The translations under genes were made by a program, and so were the position numbers. From NCBI RefSeq assembly GCF_008016455.1, contig NZ_SAXU01000001.1, positions 62,001-126,000 of the forward strand: DNA of 64,000 bases, given 5' to 3'. Below are positions 1 to 9,772 of the stretch, piece after piece (position 1 is the stretch's first letter; every line of letters begins with the position of its first letter). The stretch comes from Brachyspira aalborgi. GTDB taxonomy: Bacteria; Spirochaetota; Brachyspiria; Brachyspirales; Brachyspiraceae. Below the pieces are notes generated by a model, which was not told where the DNA came from, searched no databases, and saw only the letters and a program-made list of their open reading frames with translations.

Positions 1-86
1 TATAATTATTTATTAATTTTATAAAACATTTATTATTTATAATTCTTTCTAAATGTTAATATTCTCTAAACTGTAAATATATTTTA

Positions 87-114
87 TTGACATTTGCAAA
101 TAAAATAATATTCT
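87..114 (+). promoter_or_regulatory. sigma-70 promoter for the CDF transporter gene
   Basis: TTGACA at 87-92 and TATTCT at 109-114 are separated by 16 bases, about 70 bases before the start codon at 181. Confidence 0.55.
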
Positions 115-180
115 TAAATAAAAGTTTTTAAATAAATTAATTAAAAGTTAAATTTAAATTAAAAATGAAGGTTAGAAAAA

Positions 181-1047
181 ATGAATAAAAACGAAATTAA
201 ATCAAAATATATGATAATTGAAGGAATAGTTTCGGTTATAGTAAATATATTATTATTCGCTTTCAAATATGCAGCTGGAATTTTTTCGGGTTCGCTTTCA
301 ATTATTGCGGACGCTTGGCATTCTTTAAGCGATTCGATAAGCAGTATAATAGTCATAATCGGCGGAATATTTTCAAAAAAACCCGCAGACAAAGAACATC
401 CTTTTGGACATGGAAGAATCGAACTTATAACGAGTTTTATTGTAGGAATTATGCTTATTTTTATAGGTTATACTTTTTTCGCCGAAGCTATAAAAAATCT
501 TTTAAATAAACAAACGGCAACTTTTAATAAAATTTCTATTATTGCAATGATAGTGTCGATTATTATAAAAGAAATTTTAGCTCAATATTCTTTTTGGGCT
601 TATAGAAAATCGGGAGCAAAATCATTATATGCGGACGCTTGGCATCATAGAAGCGACAGCATTACATCGATAATAATTTTAGTAGGAATTTTAATCGGCA
701 AAAATTTTTGGCAATTAGACGGCATATTAAGTATAATCGTTTCAATCGTTATATTTATAGCAGCTTTCGATGTTATAAAATCAAGCATAAAACCTTTAAT
801 TGGAGAATATCCTTCCGAAGAAATTATAAATAAAATAAAAAATATTGCGAAAGAACTTAATTTAAATGTGGAGAGTTTGCATCATTTCCATATACATATT
901 TATGGCGCTCATACGGAAATTACTTTTCATATTCGCTTTCCAAAAGATATGACAGTTTTTGAAGCTCATAATATGGCGACTTTGCTTGAAAATGAAATAA
1001 GAGAAAAATTGTTTATAGAGGCTACTATTCATATTGAGGCTTATTAA
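181..1047 (+). CDS. cation diffusion facilitator family transporter (probable zinc efflux)
   Basis: A 288-residue inner-membrane protein of the CDF family, which exchanges a divalent metal for protons. About six membrane segments span residues 12-205, followed by a soluble C-terminal domain rich in His (HHFHIHIYGAHTE). The two metal-site motifs are visible: HSLSD in segment 2 (H47, D51) and HHRSD in segment 5 (H155, D159). Two His plus two Asp is the arrangement known for zinc members, whereas manganese members usually have four Asp, so zinc is the inferred substrate. The ATG follows a weak GAAGG ribosome site. It is a single-gene unit with its own promoter. Confidence 0.9.
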   Translation: MNKNEIKSKYMIIEGIVSVIVNILLFAFKYAAGIFSGSLSIIADAWHSLSDSISSIIVIIGGIFSKKPADKEHPFGHGRIELITSFIVGIMLIFIGYTFFAEAIKNLLNKQTATFNKISIIAMIVSIIIKEILAQYSFWAYRKSGAKSLYADAWHHRSDSITSIIILVGILIGKNFWQLDGILSIIVSIVIFIAAFDVIKSSIKPLIGEYPSEEIINKIKNIAKELNLNVESLHHFHIHIYGAHTEITFHIRFPKDMTVFEAHNMATLLENEIREKLFIEATIHIEAY

Positions 1048-1067
1048 ATAATTATAAAAATAAAAAC

Positions 1068-1096
1068 TTGAAATTATTTTATTTATAGAATAATAT
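1068..1096 (+). promoter_or_regulatory. candidate promoter for the dGTPase-like gene
   Basis: TTGAAA at 1068-1073 and TAATAT at 1091-1096 have a 17-base spacer, 25 bases before the TTG start codon at 1122. Confidence 0.4.
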
Positions 1097-1121
1097 AGAT
1101 TAAAATTATAAGGATTTAATT

Positions 1122-2153
1122 TTGAGAACTATAAGACTCGATATAGAAGATAGAGAAAAAAGTTTTTTATCGCCCGCGGCTTCTTTTTCGGCGGAGAGTA
1201 GAGGAGCGGAGTTTAAAAGAGAAAAAGACGATATAAGAACTCTATATATGCAAGACAGAGACAGAATAATTCACAGCGAATATTTTAGAAGATTAAAAGA
1301 TAAAGCTCAAGTTATAATGCTTTCGGTTGGAGATTTTAGAACAAGACTTACTCATACTTTAGAGGTTATGCAAATTGCGCGAAGCATAGCGAGAGCTTTA
1401 AGATTAAATGAAGATTTAACCGAAGCAATAGCGCTTGGGCATGATTTAGGACATTCGCCTTTTGGACATGCGGGAGAAAAAGCGATAGCGAAATATTATA
1501 AAGGTTTTCATCATTCTACTCATTCTTTAAGAGTAGTCGAGCATTTAGAAAAAGGAAAAGGGCTCAATCTTACTTTTGAAGTTAGAGATGGAATAGTAAA
1601 ACATACTAAAGGCAAGAGCGGAAAATTAATCGCCGATTCTTTGGGACCTGCGACAAACGAAGGAATGTTGGTTAGAATATCCGACACAATAGCGTATTCA
1701 AATCATGACGTAGACGATGCGATAAGATATGGACTTTTAAAATTTGAAGATATTCCAAAAAGCATAACCAAAATTTTAGGGCATAGTTATGGCGATAGAG
1801 TTGACGCTATGGTTATGGGCGTTATAAAATCGAGTATGGAAAAAATGGAAATTGATATTGACGAAAAAGTTTTAAAAGCTATAAACGATTTAAGAGCTTT
1901 TATGTTTAAGAAAGTTTACGAAAGCAAAATTATATTGGAAGATTCTGAAAGAGTTTATAAAATAGTTTCTACGATTTTTGAATATTTATTAAAACATAAA
2001 GAGATTATAGAAGAAGATAAATTATTTAAAAAAGCAAATATTCCATACAAAAGCGAGGAAGAATTAGTAAAAGATTATGTCGCTCATTTGACTGACTCCG
2101 AAGCGATAGCATTGCATGAAAAAATAACTTATGGAAAATTAAACTATATTTAA
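1122..2153 (+). CDS. dGTPase-like HD-domain phosphohydrolase
   Basis: A 343-residue protein of the deoxyguanosine triphosphohydrolase-like family, which removes triphosphate from dNTPs and so affects dNTP pools. The HD metal site is complete: H78 (THTLEV), H107-D108 (LGHDLGHSPFGH) and a later Asp in the RISDTIAY segment near residue 188. The motif HSEYFRRLKDKAQV near residues 51-64 is typical of the family. The start is a TTG preceded by AAGGA at 1111-1115. The first in-frame ATG is only at residue 43, inside conserved sequence, so the TTG is preferred. The length matches the short bacterial dGTPase-like group. The exact substrate preference cannot be read from sequence. Confidence 0.88.
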   Translation: MRTIRLDIEDREKSFLSPAASFSAESRGAEFKREKDDIRTLYMQDRDRIIHSEYFRRLKDKAQVIMLSVGDFRTRLTHTLEVMQIARSIARALRLNEDLTEAIALGHDLGHSPFGHAGEKAIAKYYKGFHHSTHSLRVVEHLEKGKGLNLTFEVRDGIVKHTKGKSGKLIADSLGPATNEGMLVRISDTIAYSNHDVDDAIRYGLLKFEDIPKSITKILGHSYGDRVDAMVMGVIKSSMEKMEIDIDEKVLKAINDLRAFMFKKVYESKIILEDSERVYKIVSTIFEYLLKHKEIIEEDKLFKKANIPYKSEEELVKDYVAHLTDSEAIALHEKITYGKLNYI

Positions 2154-2156
2154 TAA

Positions 2157-2185
2157 TTGCTTTAATATTTTATATATGCTATTAT
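2157..2185 (+). promoter_or_regulatory. candidate promoter for the DUF368 gene
   Basis: TTGCTT at 2157-2162 and TATTAT at 2180-2185 with a 17-base spacer, 44 bases before the start codon. Confidence 0.35.
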
Positions 2186-2228
2186 TCAAAATTAAAAATC
2201 AAAACAAAATTTAGAGGATTTAATTTAA

Positions 2229-3065
2229 ATGAATGTTATAAAAGGTTTTATAGTAGGCGCTTCTATGTTAGTTCCTGGTTTTAGCGGAGGAACTATGGCA
2301 ATGATACTTGGAATATACGATAAATTAATCGCCTCTTTAAGCGGTATTTTAAGTTTTTCAAAAAATGAAAATTATTTTATAAAAAATAAATCAAATTTTT
2401 TAATAGTAATTCTTTTTTCAATAGGAGCTTTGCTTGGAATGATTTTAGTTTCAAAACCTTTATCGGTAATAATAGAAAAATTTTTTACAATATCATGTTT
2501 CTTTTTTATGGGAGCGGCTTTGGGCGGTTTTAATGCAGTTTATAATAAAACAAAATCTTATAAATTTAATTATATGAGCGTATTTTATATAATATTAGGA
2601 GCGGCTATAGTATATTTAATATCTATTATACCCGAAGGTTTTTTTTATTCGGATAATAACAGAGGAAAAAGTTTAACTTATTTTATACTTATAGTAGCGG
2701 GTTTTATTTCGGCTATAGCTTTAATTTTGCCAGGAATAAGCGTTTCGTATATGTTTTTATTGCTTGGCATTTATCAAGAGACAATAAACTCAGTTCAAAA
2801 TCTTTATATTCCTTATTTAATTCCTTTAGGTTTTGGTTTGATTTTAGGAATAATTTTAACTACAAAAATTTTGGAATATTGGATGTTGCATTATGTTAAA
2901 TCTTCTTATTTGATTATATCGGGATTCGTTTTAGGTTCTATTATTCAAGTTTTTCCAGGTTTTCCTAAAAATATTATAGAATGGATATTATGCCCTTTGC
3001 TTTTTGTATCGGCTTATTTATTGGTAAGACTTTTGCAAAGATTTGACTCTGATACGATTAAGTGA
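2229..3065 (+). CDS. DUF368 family integral membrane protein
   Basis: A 278-residue polytopic membrane protein with about eight hydrophobic segments. The opening IKGFIVGASMLVPGFSGGTMA and the later internal ALILPGISVSY are the two repeated PG(F/I)SG-type motifs typical of DUF368. Some members of this family have been linked to undecaprenyl phosphate flipping; that role is possible here but not shown by this sequence. RBS AGAGGA lies 11 bases before the ATG. It is monocistronic, flanked by a 240-base gene-free stretch in which no clear hairpin terminator was found. Confidence 0.85.
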   Translation: MNVIKGFIVGASMLVPGFSGGTMAMILGIYDKLIASLSGILSFSKNENYFIKNKSNFLIVILFSIGALLGMILVSKPLSVIIEKFFTISCFFFMGAALGGFNAVYNKTKSYKFNYMSVFYIILGAAIVYLISIIPEGFFYSDNNRGKSLTYFILIVAGFISAIALILPGISVSYMFLLLGIYQETINSVQNLYIPYLIPLGFGLILGIILTTKILEYWMLHYVKSSYLIISGFVLGSIIQVFPGFPKNIIEWILCPLLFVSAYLLVRLLQRFDSDTIK

Positions 3066-3307
3066 AAAATAAATAAAATCTTCGTTATTTTTTGATAAGA
3101 AAAAAGTAATCGGAAATTTTGACTTTCTTCATAAATAAAAAAAGAGCCGTTATGAAACGAATCCTACTTTCTATTGCCATAGTATACATTATTTTGAATT
3201 TTTATTAAATTACTATATCAAGTATTTTATATTATTTTTATAAATTAGCAAATTAGTTTTTATATATTTTTTTATAATTTATAGAATTATTTTAATTATT
3301 TTGATTT

Positions 3308-4342
3308 TTAAGTAGTAAGCATTATATAAAGAATATATGTTAAAATAAATAGGGAAGTTATTCCTAATCCAAACATTATTAAATTAAAAATGCTTATATT
3401 ATCAAAAAATTTAGCTATTAAATTAATTCTCTCATTCATAGAAATAACGGGAGGAGCGACATAAGTATCTTTTTCAGGATTAAACATTCTTAATTTAATT
3501 GGCTCTACCTCTTCGATTATAGCGCAGCATCTTTCGGATAATTTTATCGTAAGCGTTGTGCTTTCTTCTGTAACCGATTTTTCAATAATTTCTCCTGGAA
3601 CTAAATATTTTGAATAAACATCTTTTTTGCCATGAGAATCCAAATATACCATATCCTCTTCAAACAAATTTGAATTTATACTAACTACAATTTTATCGCC
3701 TAATTTAACTTCGTTTATAGGTTTTCCATTTACGGGCGAAACAACTAAAGAAGCGTTTATTATTTCATATTTATCGGTAATCGATTCTTCAACTTCTTCG
3801 GCTATTTCGTATTCGGCATTTGAATAAAAATTATATTTATCAAAATCGACTCTTTTATTTTCTATATCGTCTTTAGTTTTTTCTATAAAAGTTTTGAAAG
3901 TTTCTAACGGATAAACTTTATAAACCACATCGTATATTCCGATATTAAAATCCATATATGAATTAAGAGTATCGGCAAACAAGTCTATAATTGGAATTAT
4001 GTCTTTTTTAGACAAATAATTAACAATGCCGACTCTGTTTATTCTGTCTCTTAATATTTTATTTATATCGTCTTTTAATTTATCGCAAGGAATTATTAAA
4101 TTTTTATTCGCTTCAATGGCGACTTCTATATGTCTGTATAATTCGGATAAATCTTTAACTTCGTTTAATAAGATAAAGAAATCATAATTATTTGAAACCA
4201 TTATTTCGCTGTCAATTAATTTTAAGCTATCTTTATCTATAAAAAACATTAAATAAATATAACTGTCCGTATCGGGATATTCGGCGAGCAATCTAACGGC
4301 TATACATTCTTTATCTGCTGTTGTAACTTCTTCTTGAATCAT
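3308..4342 (-). CDS. hypothetical protein with a C-terminal membrane anchor
   Basis: A 344-residue protein I do not recognise. It lacks an N-terminal signal peptide. The first 310 residues are soluble and acidic, mixing helix and strand, and a single hydrophobic segment at about 318-341 ends the chain, giving a tail-anchored layout with the bulk in the cytoplasm. A segment around residues 195-285 (ASLVVSPVNGKPINEVKLGDKIVV...) looks like a small beta-barrel-like domain, the kind seen in proteins that bind or present ligands at membranes; this is only an impression. It stands alone on the minus strand, divergent from the MacB-like gene. Confidence 0.7.
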   Translation of the reverse strand: MIQEEVTTADKECIAVRLLAEYPDTDSYIYLMFFIDKDSLKLIDSEIMVSNNYDFFILLNEVKDLSELYRHIEVAIEANKNLIIPCDKLKDDINKILRDRINRVGIVNYLSKKDIIPIIDLFADTLNSYMDFNIGIYDVVYKVYPLETFKTFIEKTKDDIENKRVDFDKYNFYSNAEYEIAEEVEESITDKYEIINASLVVSPVNGKPINEVKLGDKIVVSINSNLFEEDMVYLDSHGKKDVYSKYLVPGEIIEKSVTEESTTLTIKLSERCCAIIEEVEPIKLRMFNPEKDTYVAPPVISMNERINLIAKFFDNISIFNLIMFGLGITSLFILTYILYIMLTT

Positions 4343-4499
4343 TTAACTACCTAAAAATTAATGTTTTTAGAAATTATAACATAAAAACTATAATATTTAA
4401 ATATAAAAAAGTTTAATTTAAAATTAATCTTATTATTAGTATCGTATAAAATATATTGAGAATTTAATTTATTATTAAATATTTTTTAATATTATTCTA

Positions 4500-4527
4500 T
4501 TTACAAAAATTTATATTAGAATATAAT
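4500..4527 (+). promoter_or_regulatory. sigma-70 promoter for the MacB-like/phosphoesterase pair
   Basis: TTTACA at 4500-4505 and TATAAT at 4522-4527 with a 16-base spacer. The predicted leader is only about 22 bases. Confidence 0.5.
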
Positions 4528-4555
4528 TTTATAAAAAATCGGATTAAAATTATTT

Positions 4556-5827
4556 ATGAAAAATGCAATATATTTTGTCATAGCTTTAATAATATCTATA
4601 ATCGCATTATTAATTTTTGAGAATATAAATTTATCGTCTAAAGAAAATTATATAACTATTATGAATACAAATTATATATTAGTTAGAGATATAGCTCCGC
4701 CGCTTTATTTTATAGAAAATTGTTCTGAAAAAATTGAAGCGTTGAAAAAAATATTTAAAGAAAAACCGATAACGGCAAGATTAAAATATAAAGCTTCTTT
4801 AATATCTCATTTGGGCGAAGAAGAGATAATAATAAACGGAATAATTCCAAAAAACGATAAAGAAGTTTTTAATATTATAAATAACGAAACGATAGAAAAA
4901 ATAAAAGACAAAAATTTTATAATAATAAACTCAAAAACGGCTTTAGCTTTAGATATTAATATTGGAGATAATATTATATTAAAACTAATAACAAAAGATG
5001 GATATTATAACGCCGAAGAATTTATTATTTTAGATATAGCGAAAAATTTAGATTATAATTTTGCCTTGATTGATATAAATAAACTTAATAATTTGGTTAA
5101 TTTAAACAATTTAGCGAGCGAAATTTATATAAAAGATACAAAATTTAAAGAATCTTATAACGATATAATAACAAAAATTTTTGGAGAAGATTTAAAAATT
5201 TATTCAATGTCCGATTTTAAACAAAAAATAAAAACTAAAGAAAAAATTAATATAATAAAAATTTCTAAAAAAAATATTTCAGAAAATACTTTTTTATTTG
5301 AAGGCGGAATAAAAAATATTGACGAAATAATAAACGAAATTCAACTTTTAGATAAAAAAAGCGAAATTAAAAATATAATAAATTTTCCCGTAGGAATTGT
5401 AACAAAAACGGGAAGCGCTCAATCGAGAGTTTATAATACTTTACAAGATTTAAGCGATATATCTAATTTTATAATCGAAGGAAAAATTTACGAAAATAAT
5501 AAAAATCAAATAATCGTAGGAAAAGATTTAGCAAATTATTTGAAATTAAAAAGCGGAGATGCCGTATCTTTAATGGCGCGAGGTTCGAGAGGTTGGCTTG
5601 AAACGGCTTATTTTACAATTTCTGGAATACACGAATTTAAAAATAAAAATTTTGATATATATGCCGATACAAAAACAATTTCTAATTTTATATATTTAAA
5701 AAGCGGAAATAAATCGCCTTATAATGAAAGCTTATTAATATTTTCTGAAAAATCTATTTACTCTGATTTAATGAAAAACGAAATTCTTAAAGATATGGAT
5801 ATTATAAAATTTGATAAAACGGAATAG
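4556..5827 (+). CDS. membrane-anchored protein resembling MacB/FtsX extracytoplasmic domains
   Basis: A 423-residue protein with one N-terminal hydrophobic segment (residues 3-24) and a long extracytoplasmic part. Two similar halves can be seen, each with a segment of the type (I/V)NS..ALALDINIGDNIILKL (near 140-155) and VGKDLANYLKLKSGDAVSLM (near 320-340). These resemble the periplasmic core of MacB/LolE-type ABC permeases, where such duplicated domains pair with FtsX membrane helices. Here the FtsX helices and an ATPase are both absent. It precedes the phosphoesterase gene by 3 bases, so the two are surely cotranscribed. Family assignment is tentative; function unknown. Confidence 0.65.
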   Translation: MKNAIYFVIALIISIIALLIFENINLSSKENYITIMNTNYILVRDIAPPLYFIENCSEKIEALKKIFKEKPITARLKYKASLISHLGEEEIIINGIIPKNDKEVFNIINNETIEKIKDKNFIIINSKTALALDINIGDNIILKLITKDGYYNAEEFIILDIAKNLDYNFALIDINKLNNLVNLNNLASEIYIKDTKFKESYNDIITKIFGEDLKIYSMSDFKQKIKTKEKINIIKISKKNISENTFLFEGGIKNIDEIINEIQLLDKKSEIKNIINFPVGIVTKTGSAQSRVYNTLQDLSDISNFIIEGKIYENNKNQIIVGKDLANYLKLKSGDAVSLMARGSRGWLETAYFTISGIHEFKNKNFDIYADTKTISNFIYLKSGNKSPYNESLLIFSEKSIYSDLMKNEILKDMDIIKFDKTE

Positions 5828-5830
5828 ATA

Positions 5831-6727
5831 ATGAATATTTTAAATAAATTATTAAATAAATTTGGAAAAACTAAAATAATTATTTTTTTAATTATTATAT
5901 TATTATTCGCTTTGTATATGTTTAAAACTTCAAGAGATTTGAAAGTTAGATATATTGATTTAGAATTTGAAGATTTGCCTAAAAGTTTTGACAATATAAA
6001 AGTCGCTTTGGCTTCCGATATTCATTCTGGGCTTTATGTTTCAACTTCGCATATAAAAAAAATGTCTTATATGATAATGACTAATAAACCCGATATTATA
6101 CTTTTTGTAGGCGATTATATTTACAGCGCTCCAAGATGGTTTAGATATTATAATAAAAAAAATATTATCAAACTTAACGAAGGCATAAAAGATTTAAACG
6201 CTCCGCTTGGAAAATATGCCGTTATGGGAAATCATGATAATTATGAAAGCAAAATTGATATTTCAAATACTTTTTATTCAAATAATTTTAAAATGCTTGA
6301 TAATAATATAATATTTATAACAAATGAAAATAAAGAATATATTTCAATAGGAGGAATTGGAGATTTTTTGACGGACGAAGTAAAATTTGATTTGGCTATA
6401 AAAAATGTTAAAACAAACGATTTTAATATTTTATTATCGCATGAGCCGATGTTTCCGCTAAAAATCGCTCAAAAAGAAGGATATAATAAATTTATAGATT
6501 TTTTTGTAGCGGGACATACGCATGGGCTTCAAATAAGTTTTGTTCCTATGTCTTTATTTGAAAGATTAAATAAAAATAGAAATTATCCTTTAACTACAAT
6601 ATATGGAAATATGAAAAGCGAAAATATGAAAATTTATATAACTTCGGGCGTTGGAGCGGTTTTACTTCCTTTTAGATTATTTGCATATCCCGAGATTGTT
6701 ATAGTCAATTTGAGAAGTAAAAAATAA
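5831..6727 (+). CDS. membrane-anchored metallophosphoesterase
   Basis: A 298-residue calcineurin-like phosphoesterase with an N-terminal membrane segment (about residues 16-34). The two-metal motifs are in order: ASDIHSG (D-x-H) near 60, FVGDYIYS (GD) near 95, MGNHDNYE (GNHD) near 135, LSHEP near 203 and AGHTHGLQ (GHTH) near 230. Domain order and length match the YkuE/YaeI-type family, whose members act on phospholipid-related substrates at the membrane. The specific substrate here is unknown. It is translationally close to the MacB-like gene (3 bases apart), which suggests a shared envelope function. Confidence 0.88.
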   Translation: MNILNKLLNKFGKTKIIIFLIIILLFALYMFKTSRDLKVRYIDLEFEDLPKSFDNIKVALASDIHSGLYVSTSHIKKMSYMIMTNKPDIILFVGDYIYSAPRWFRYYNKKNIIKLNEGIKDLNAPLGKYAVMGNHDNYESKIDISNTFYSNNFKMLDNNIIFITNENKEYISIGGIGDFLTDEVKFDLAIKNVKTNDFNILLSHEPMFPLKIAQKEGYNKFIDFFVAGHTHGLQISFVPMSLFERLNKNRNYPLTTIYGNMKSENMKIYITSGVGAVLLPFRLFAYPEIVIVNLRSKK

Positions 6728-6865
6728 TATTAAACATTATAAAATAAATCTAACATAATGATTTTGAAAATTTATCGAATAATATAAAAAGCTTTTCAAA
6801 TTAATTTTCGCTATTTTCCATAAATATATTTGTATATTGTTAATGAATAGTTAATTAAAAATATC

Positions 6866-6894
6866 TTTACAAAAATTATGAATTTTATTATAAT
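6866..6894 (+). promoter_or_regulatory. sigma-70 promoter for metG
   Basis: TTTACA at 6866-6871 and a perfect TATAAT at 6889-6894 with a 17-base spacer. Confidence 0.6.
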
Positions 6895-6941
6895 TAATTC
6901 GATATAATAATTATAAAATAAATGTTTAGGAGGCAAAGCGG

Positions 6942-8894
6942 ATGACGGACAAGAAATTTTATATTACCACGCCGATATATTATCCTTCGGACTATTTGCA
7001 TATAGGGCATTGTTATTGCACAATCGCCGCCGACACTATGGCAAGATATAAGAGAATAACGGGATACGATGTTTATTTTTTGACGGGAACGGATGAACAT
7101 GGCGAAAAAATAGAAAGAAAAGCCGAAGCTGCAAAAACTACTCCTAAAGCTTATGTCGATAATATAGTTCAAGCGACAAAAGAATTATGGAAGAGACTTC
7201 ATATTGATTATACTCATTATATAAGAACGACAGACGATTATCATGAAAGAAGAGTGCAGAAAATTTTTCAAAAATTATACGATAAAAATTTTATATATAA
7301 AGGATTGTATAAAGGTTTATATTGCGTAAGCGATGAAGCGTTTTTTACCGATAGTCAGGTTATAAAAAAAGAAGATGGAAAATGTTATTGTCCCGATTGC
7401 GAAAAAGAATTAGAATATAAAGAAGAAGAATGTTATTATTTAAAATTATCCGATTATGGACAATGGTTAATCGATTATTATAAAGAGCATCCCGAATTTT
7501 TAGGACCAAAAGAGAGAATGAACGAAATGCTTAATAACTTTCTTTTGCCAGGTTTGGAAGATTTGGCTGTCACGCGTAAAGGCTTAAAATGGGGAATTCC
7601 ATGTCCAATAAATAAAGAGCATAGCATTTATGTTTGGATAGACGCTTTAAGTAATTATATAACCGCTTTAGGATATCCCGAAGAAGAAGACGATTTATTT
7701 AAAAAATATTGGGCATGCGATGTTCATTTTGTCGGCAAAGAAATTGTTAGATTTCATTCTATAATTTGGCCAATAATGCTAAAAATGCTCGACATTCCTC
7801 TGCCAAAAAAAGTTTTCGGACATGGCTGGATATTATTTGACGATGGGAAAAAAATGAGCAAAAGCAGAGGAAATGTAGTTGAGCCGAATAGTTTGATTGA
7901 CAAATACGGAGTCGATTCTTTAAGATATTTTTTAATGCGCGAAATTACTTTTGGAATAGACGGATATTATTCTCAAGAATTGCTTTTAAAAAGAATAAAT
8001 AGCGATTTGGCAAACGATTACGGAAATTTATGGCATAGAATAACCACAATGCTTGAAAAATATTTTAACGGAATTTTGCCAGAAGAAGTCGAAAGCGTTT
8101 ACGGAGAGAGAGAGAGAGAATTAAAAAAAGCGGTTTTGACTTTGGATGCAAATGTAGAATCCGCATTAGACGATTTTAAATTTAACGAAGCGCTTTCTTA
8201 TATTTGGGAAGTTATAAGAATGACTAATAAATATGTCGAAGAGAGCGCGCCATGGAATTTAGCAAAAGACGAAACTAAAAAAGATTATTTGGCAAATGTA
8301 ATGTATATATCTTTTCAAAGTTATTATATTATAACGGCTTATTTGCAAATATTTTTTGTGGAAACTCCAAAAAAAGTATTTAATAGATTGGGACTTGGCG
8401 ACAATGTGCCTTTGGAAGACGCTAAAAAATGGGGTTCTTTAAATGCTGGAATAAAAATAGAAAGAGGAGAGGCTTTATTTAAAAGATACGACATAGAAGA
8501 AGAAATAGGAATAAAAACTAAAGAAAATAAAAAAGAAGTAAATCCGCCAAAAGACGAAAAACATAAACCGAATATAGAAAAAGAAGAATTTGAAAAGTTG
8601 GAATTATTAACCGCTAAAATACTTTTTGCAGAAAAGGTTGAAAACGCCGATAAACTTATTAAATTTGTCGTAGATATAGGAGAAGGCGAGCAAAGAGTAG
8701 TCGTTTCTTCTATAGCCGAATATTATAAAGCGGAAGATATGGTTGGAAAAACCGTTCTTTATTTGGCTAATTTGAAACCTAAAAAATTTAGAGGAATAAT
8801 GTCTCATGGCATGCTTCTACTTGCGGACAATGGAGAGACTTTGTCGATTATGAAAGCGGAAAAAGATTTTGAAGCGGGTTGCGAAGTAAAATAA
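6942..8894 (+). CDS. metG: methionyl-tRNA synthetase
   Basis: A 650-residue class I synthetase that charges initiator and elongator tRNA with methionine. The HIGH-type motif is YLHIGHCY near residue 20 and the KMSKS motif is KKMSKSRGN near 304. A zinc-knuckle Cys set CVSD...CYCPDC lies near 127-148. The C-terminal 110 residues (from about 543) form an OB-fold tRNA-binding domain of the Trbp111 type (ELLTAKILFAEKVENADKL), which usually causes dimerisation. The start follows a strong AGGAGG at 6928-6933. A GA-dinucleotide run at about 8105-8120 is in frame and encodes a Glu/Arg-rich stretch. Confidence 0.97.
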   Translation: MTDKKFYITTPIYYPSDYLHIGHCYCTIAADTMARYKRITGYDVYFLTGTDEHGEKIERKAEAAKTTPKAYVDNIVQATKELWKRLHIDYTHYIRTTDDYHERRVQKIFQKLYDKNFIYKGLYKGLYCVSDEAFFTDSQVIKKEDGKCYCPDCEKELEYKEEECYYLKLSDYGQWLIDYYKEHPEFLGPKERMNEMLNNFLLPGLEDLAVTRKGLKWGIPCPINKEHSIYVWIDALSNYITALGYPEEEDDLFKKYWACDVHFVGKEIVRFHSIIWPIMLKMLDIPLPKKVFGHGWILFDDGKKMSKSRGNVVEPNSLIDKYGVDSLRYFLMREITFGIDGYYSQELLLKRINSDLANDYGNLWHRITTMLEKYFNGILPEEVESVYGERERELKKAVLTLDANVESALDDFKFNEALSYIWEVIRMTNKYVEESAPWNLAKDETKKDYLANVMYISFQSYYIITAYLQIFFVETPKKVFNRLGLGDNVPLEDAKKWGSLNAGIKIERGEALFKRYDIEEEIGIKTKENKKEVNPPKDEKHKPNIEKEEFEKLELLTAKILFAEKVENADKLIKFVVDIGEGEQRVVVSSIAEYYKAEDMVGKTVLYLANLKPKKFRGIMSHGMLLLADNGETLSIMKAEKDFEAGCEVK

Positions 8895-8952
8895 ATTAAT
8901 AAATTAAATTAAAAGTAAATTAATTAAATAAAAATTATAATAAAAAATAAAA

Positions 8953-9750
8953 ATGAAAAATAGCAAATTCAAAAATAAATTTCAAAATCAATTTAATGAA
9001 AGTAAACTCAGAAAAAAATTAAGAAAAAATAAAATGTCTAAAAAACAAAAAGAGATATTAAAAAAAATGTTTATCTCTCTTTTTGGTTTAATTATTATAT
9101 GCATTTCCGTTGTATTGATAAGCAAGGCTAAAGTTTTGAGAGTCGAATTGAGAGGATTAAATTTTTTAAATCCGATAGATATAATTGAAGAAGCGGAACT
9201 TTCAAAATATAATAAAAAAAGTTTTTTTAATATTCCTAAAAAAGAAATAAAAAAAGAAATTGAAAAAAATATAAGGCTTGAAGTTGAAAATATAAAATTG
9301 TCTTATCCCGATTTGCTTATAATAAACTTAAAAGAAAGAGAAACTTTATTTTTATTAGAATCCGATAAGGGAATATACGAAATTACGGACGAAGGCTATA
9401 TTATAAAAAACGATATTATTTATAATTACGATGTTCCTTATATTACGGGTTTAATCGTAAATCCTACAAATACAAAAATTGAAAACGAATATACTCAATA
9501 TTTGGCTTCCGTTATTTACGAAGTGAAAAAAAATAATAAAGACATATATAATATAATATCGGAGATAAACGCTTTCGGAAAAGATTTAATACTTTATCCA
9601 AGAGGTTATCCTGTTCAAATTATTTTAGAAAAATATGTTAAAGCTTCAAAGTTTGTGGAACTTGCGGGAATATTGAAAACCGTTCAAGGACAGGCAAGCA
9701 AAACTTATAGAATAGATTTTAGATTTAACGAAGCGATAACGGTTAATTAA
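8953..9750 (+). CDS. FtsQ/DivIB-like cell division protein
   Basis: A 265-residue bitopic membrane protein. A very basic cytoplasmic tail (residues 1-38, rich in Lys/Asn) is followed by one membrane segment (about 40-58), a POTRA-like domain (VLRVELRGLNFLNPIDIIEEAEL from about 63) and a beta domain (IINLKERETLFLLES...) ending near residue 260. This order is that of FtsQ/DivIB, the divisome scaffold that recruits FtsB/FtsL. No ftsA or ftsZ lies beside it; it sits 58 bases after metG, probably in the same transcript. No strong ribosome site is evident. Confidence 0.8.
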   Translation: MKNSKFKNKFQNQFNESKLRKKLRKNKMSKKQKEILKKMFISLFGLIIICISVVLISKAKVLRVELRGLNFLNPIDIIEEAELSKYNKKSFFNIPKKEIKKEIEKNIRLEVENIKLSYPDLLIINLKERETLFLLESDKGIYEITDEGYIIKNDIIYNYDVPYITGLIVNPTNTKIENEYTQYLASVIYEVKKNNKDIYNIISEINAFGKDLILYPRGYPVQIILEKYVKASKFVELAGILKTVQGQASKTYRIDFRFNEAITVN

Positions 9751-9772
9751 ATTTATTATTTATATTTTATCT

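Noticed and set aside
3152-3208. 18-codon hydrophobic frame in the gap after the DUF368 gene
   Set aside because: No convincing promoter or ribosome site; such frames are common by chance in A+T-rich DNA.
8105-8120. GA-dinucleotide run in metG as a phase-variable tract
   Set aside because: It is short, lies in frame in a Glu/Arg-rich part of an essential gene, and so is unlikely to switch.
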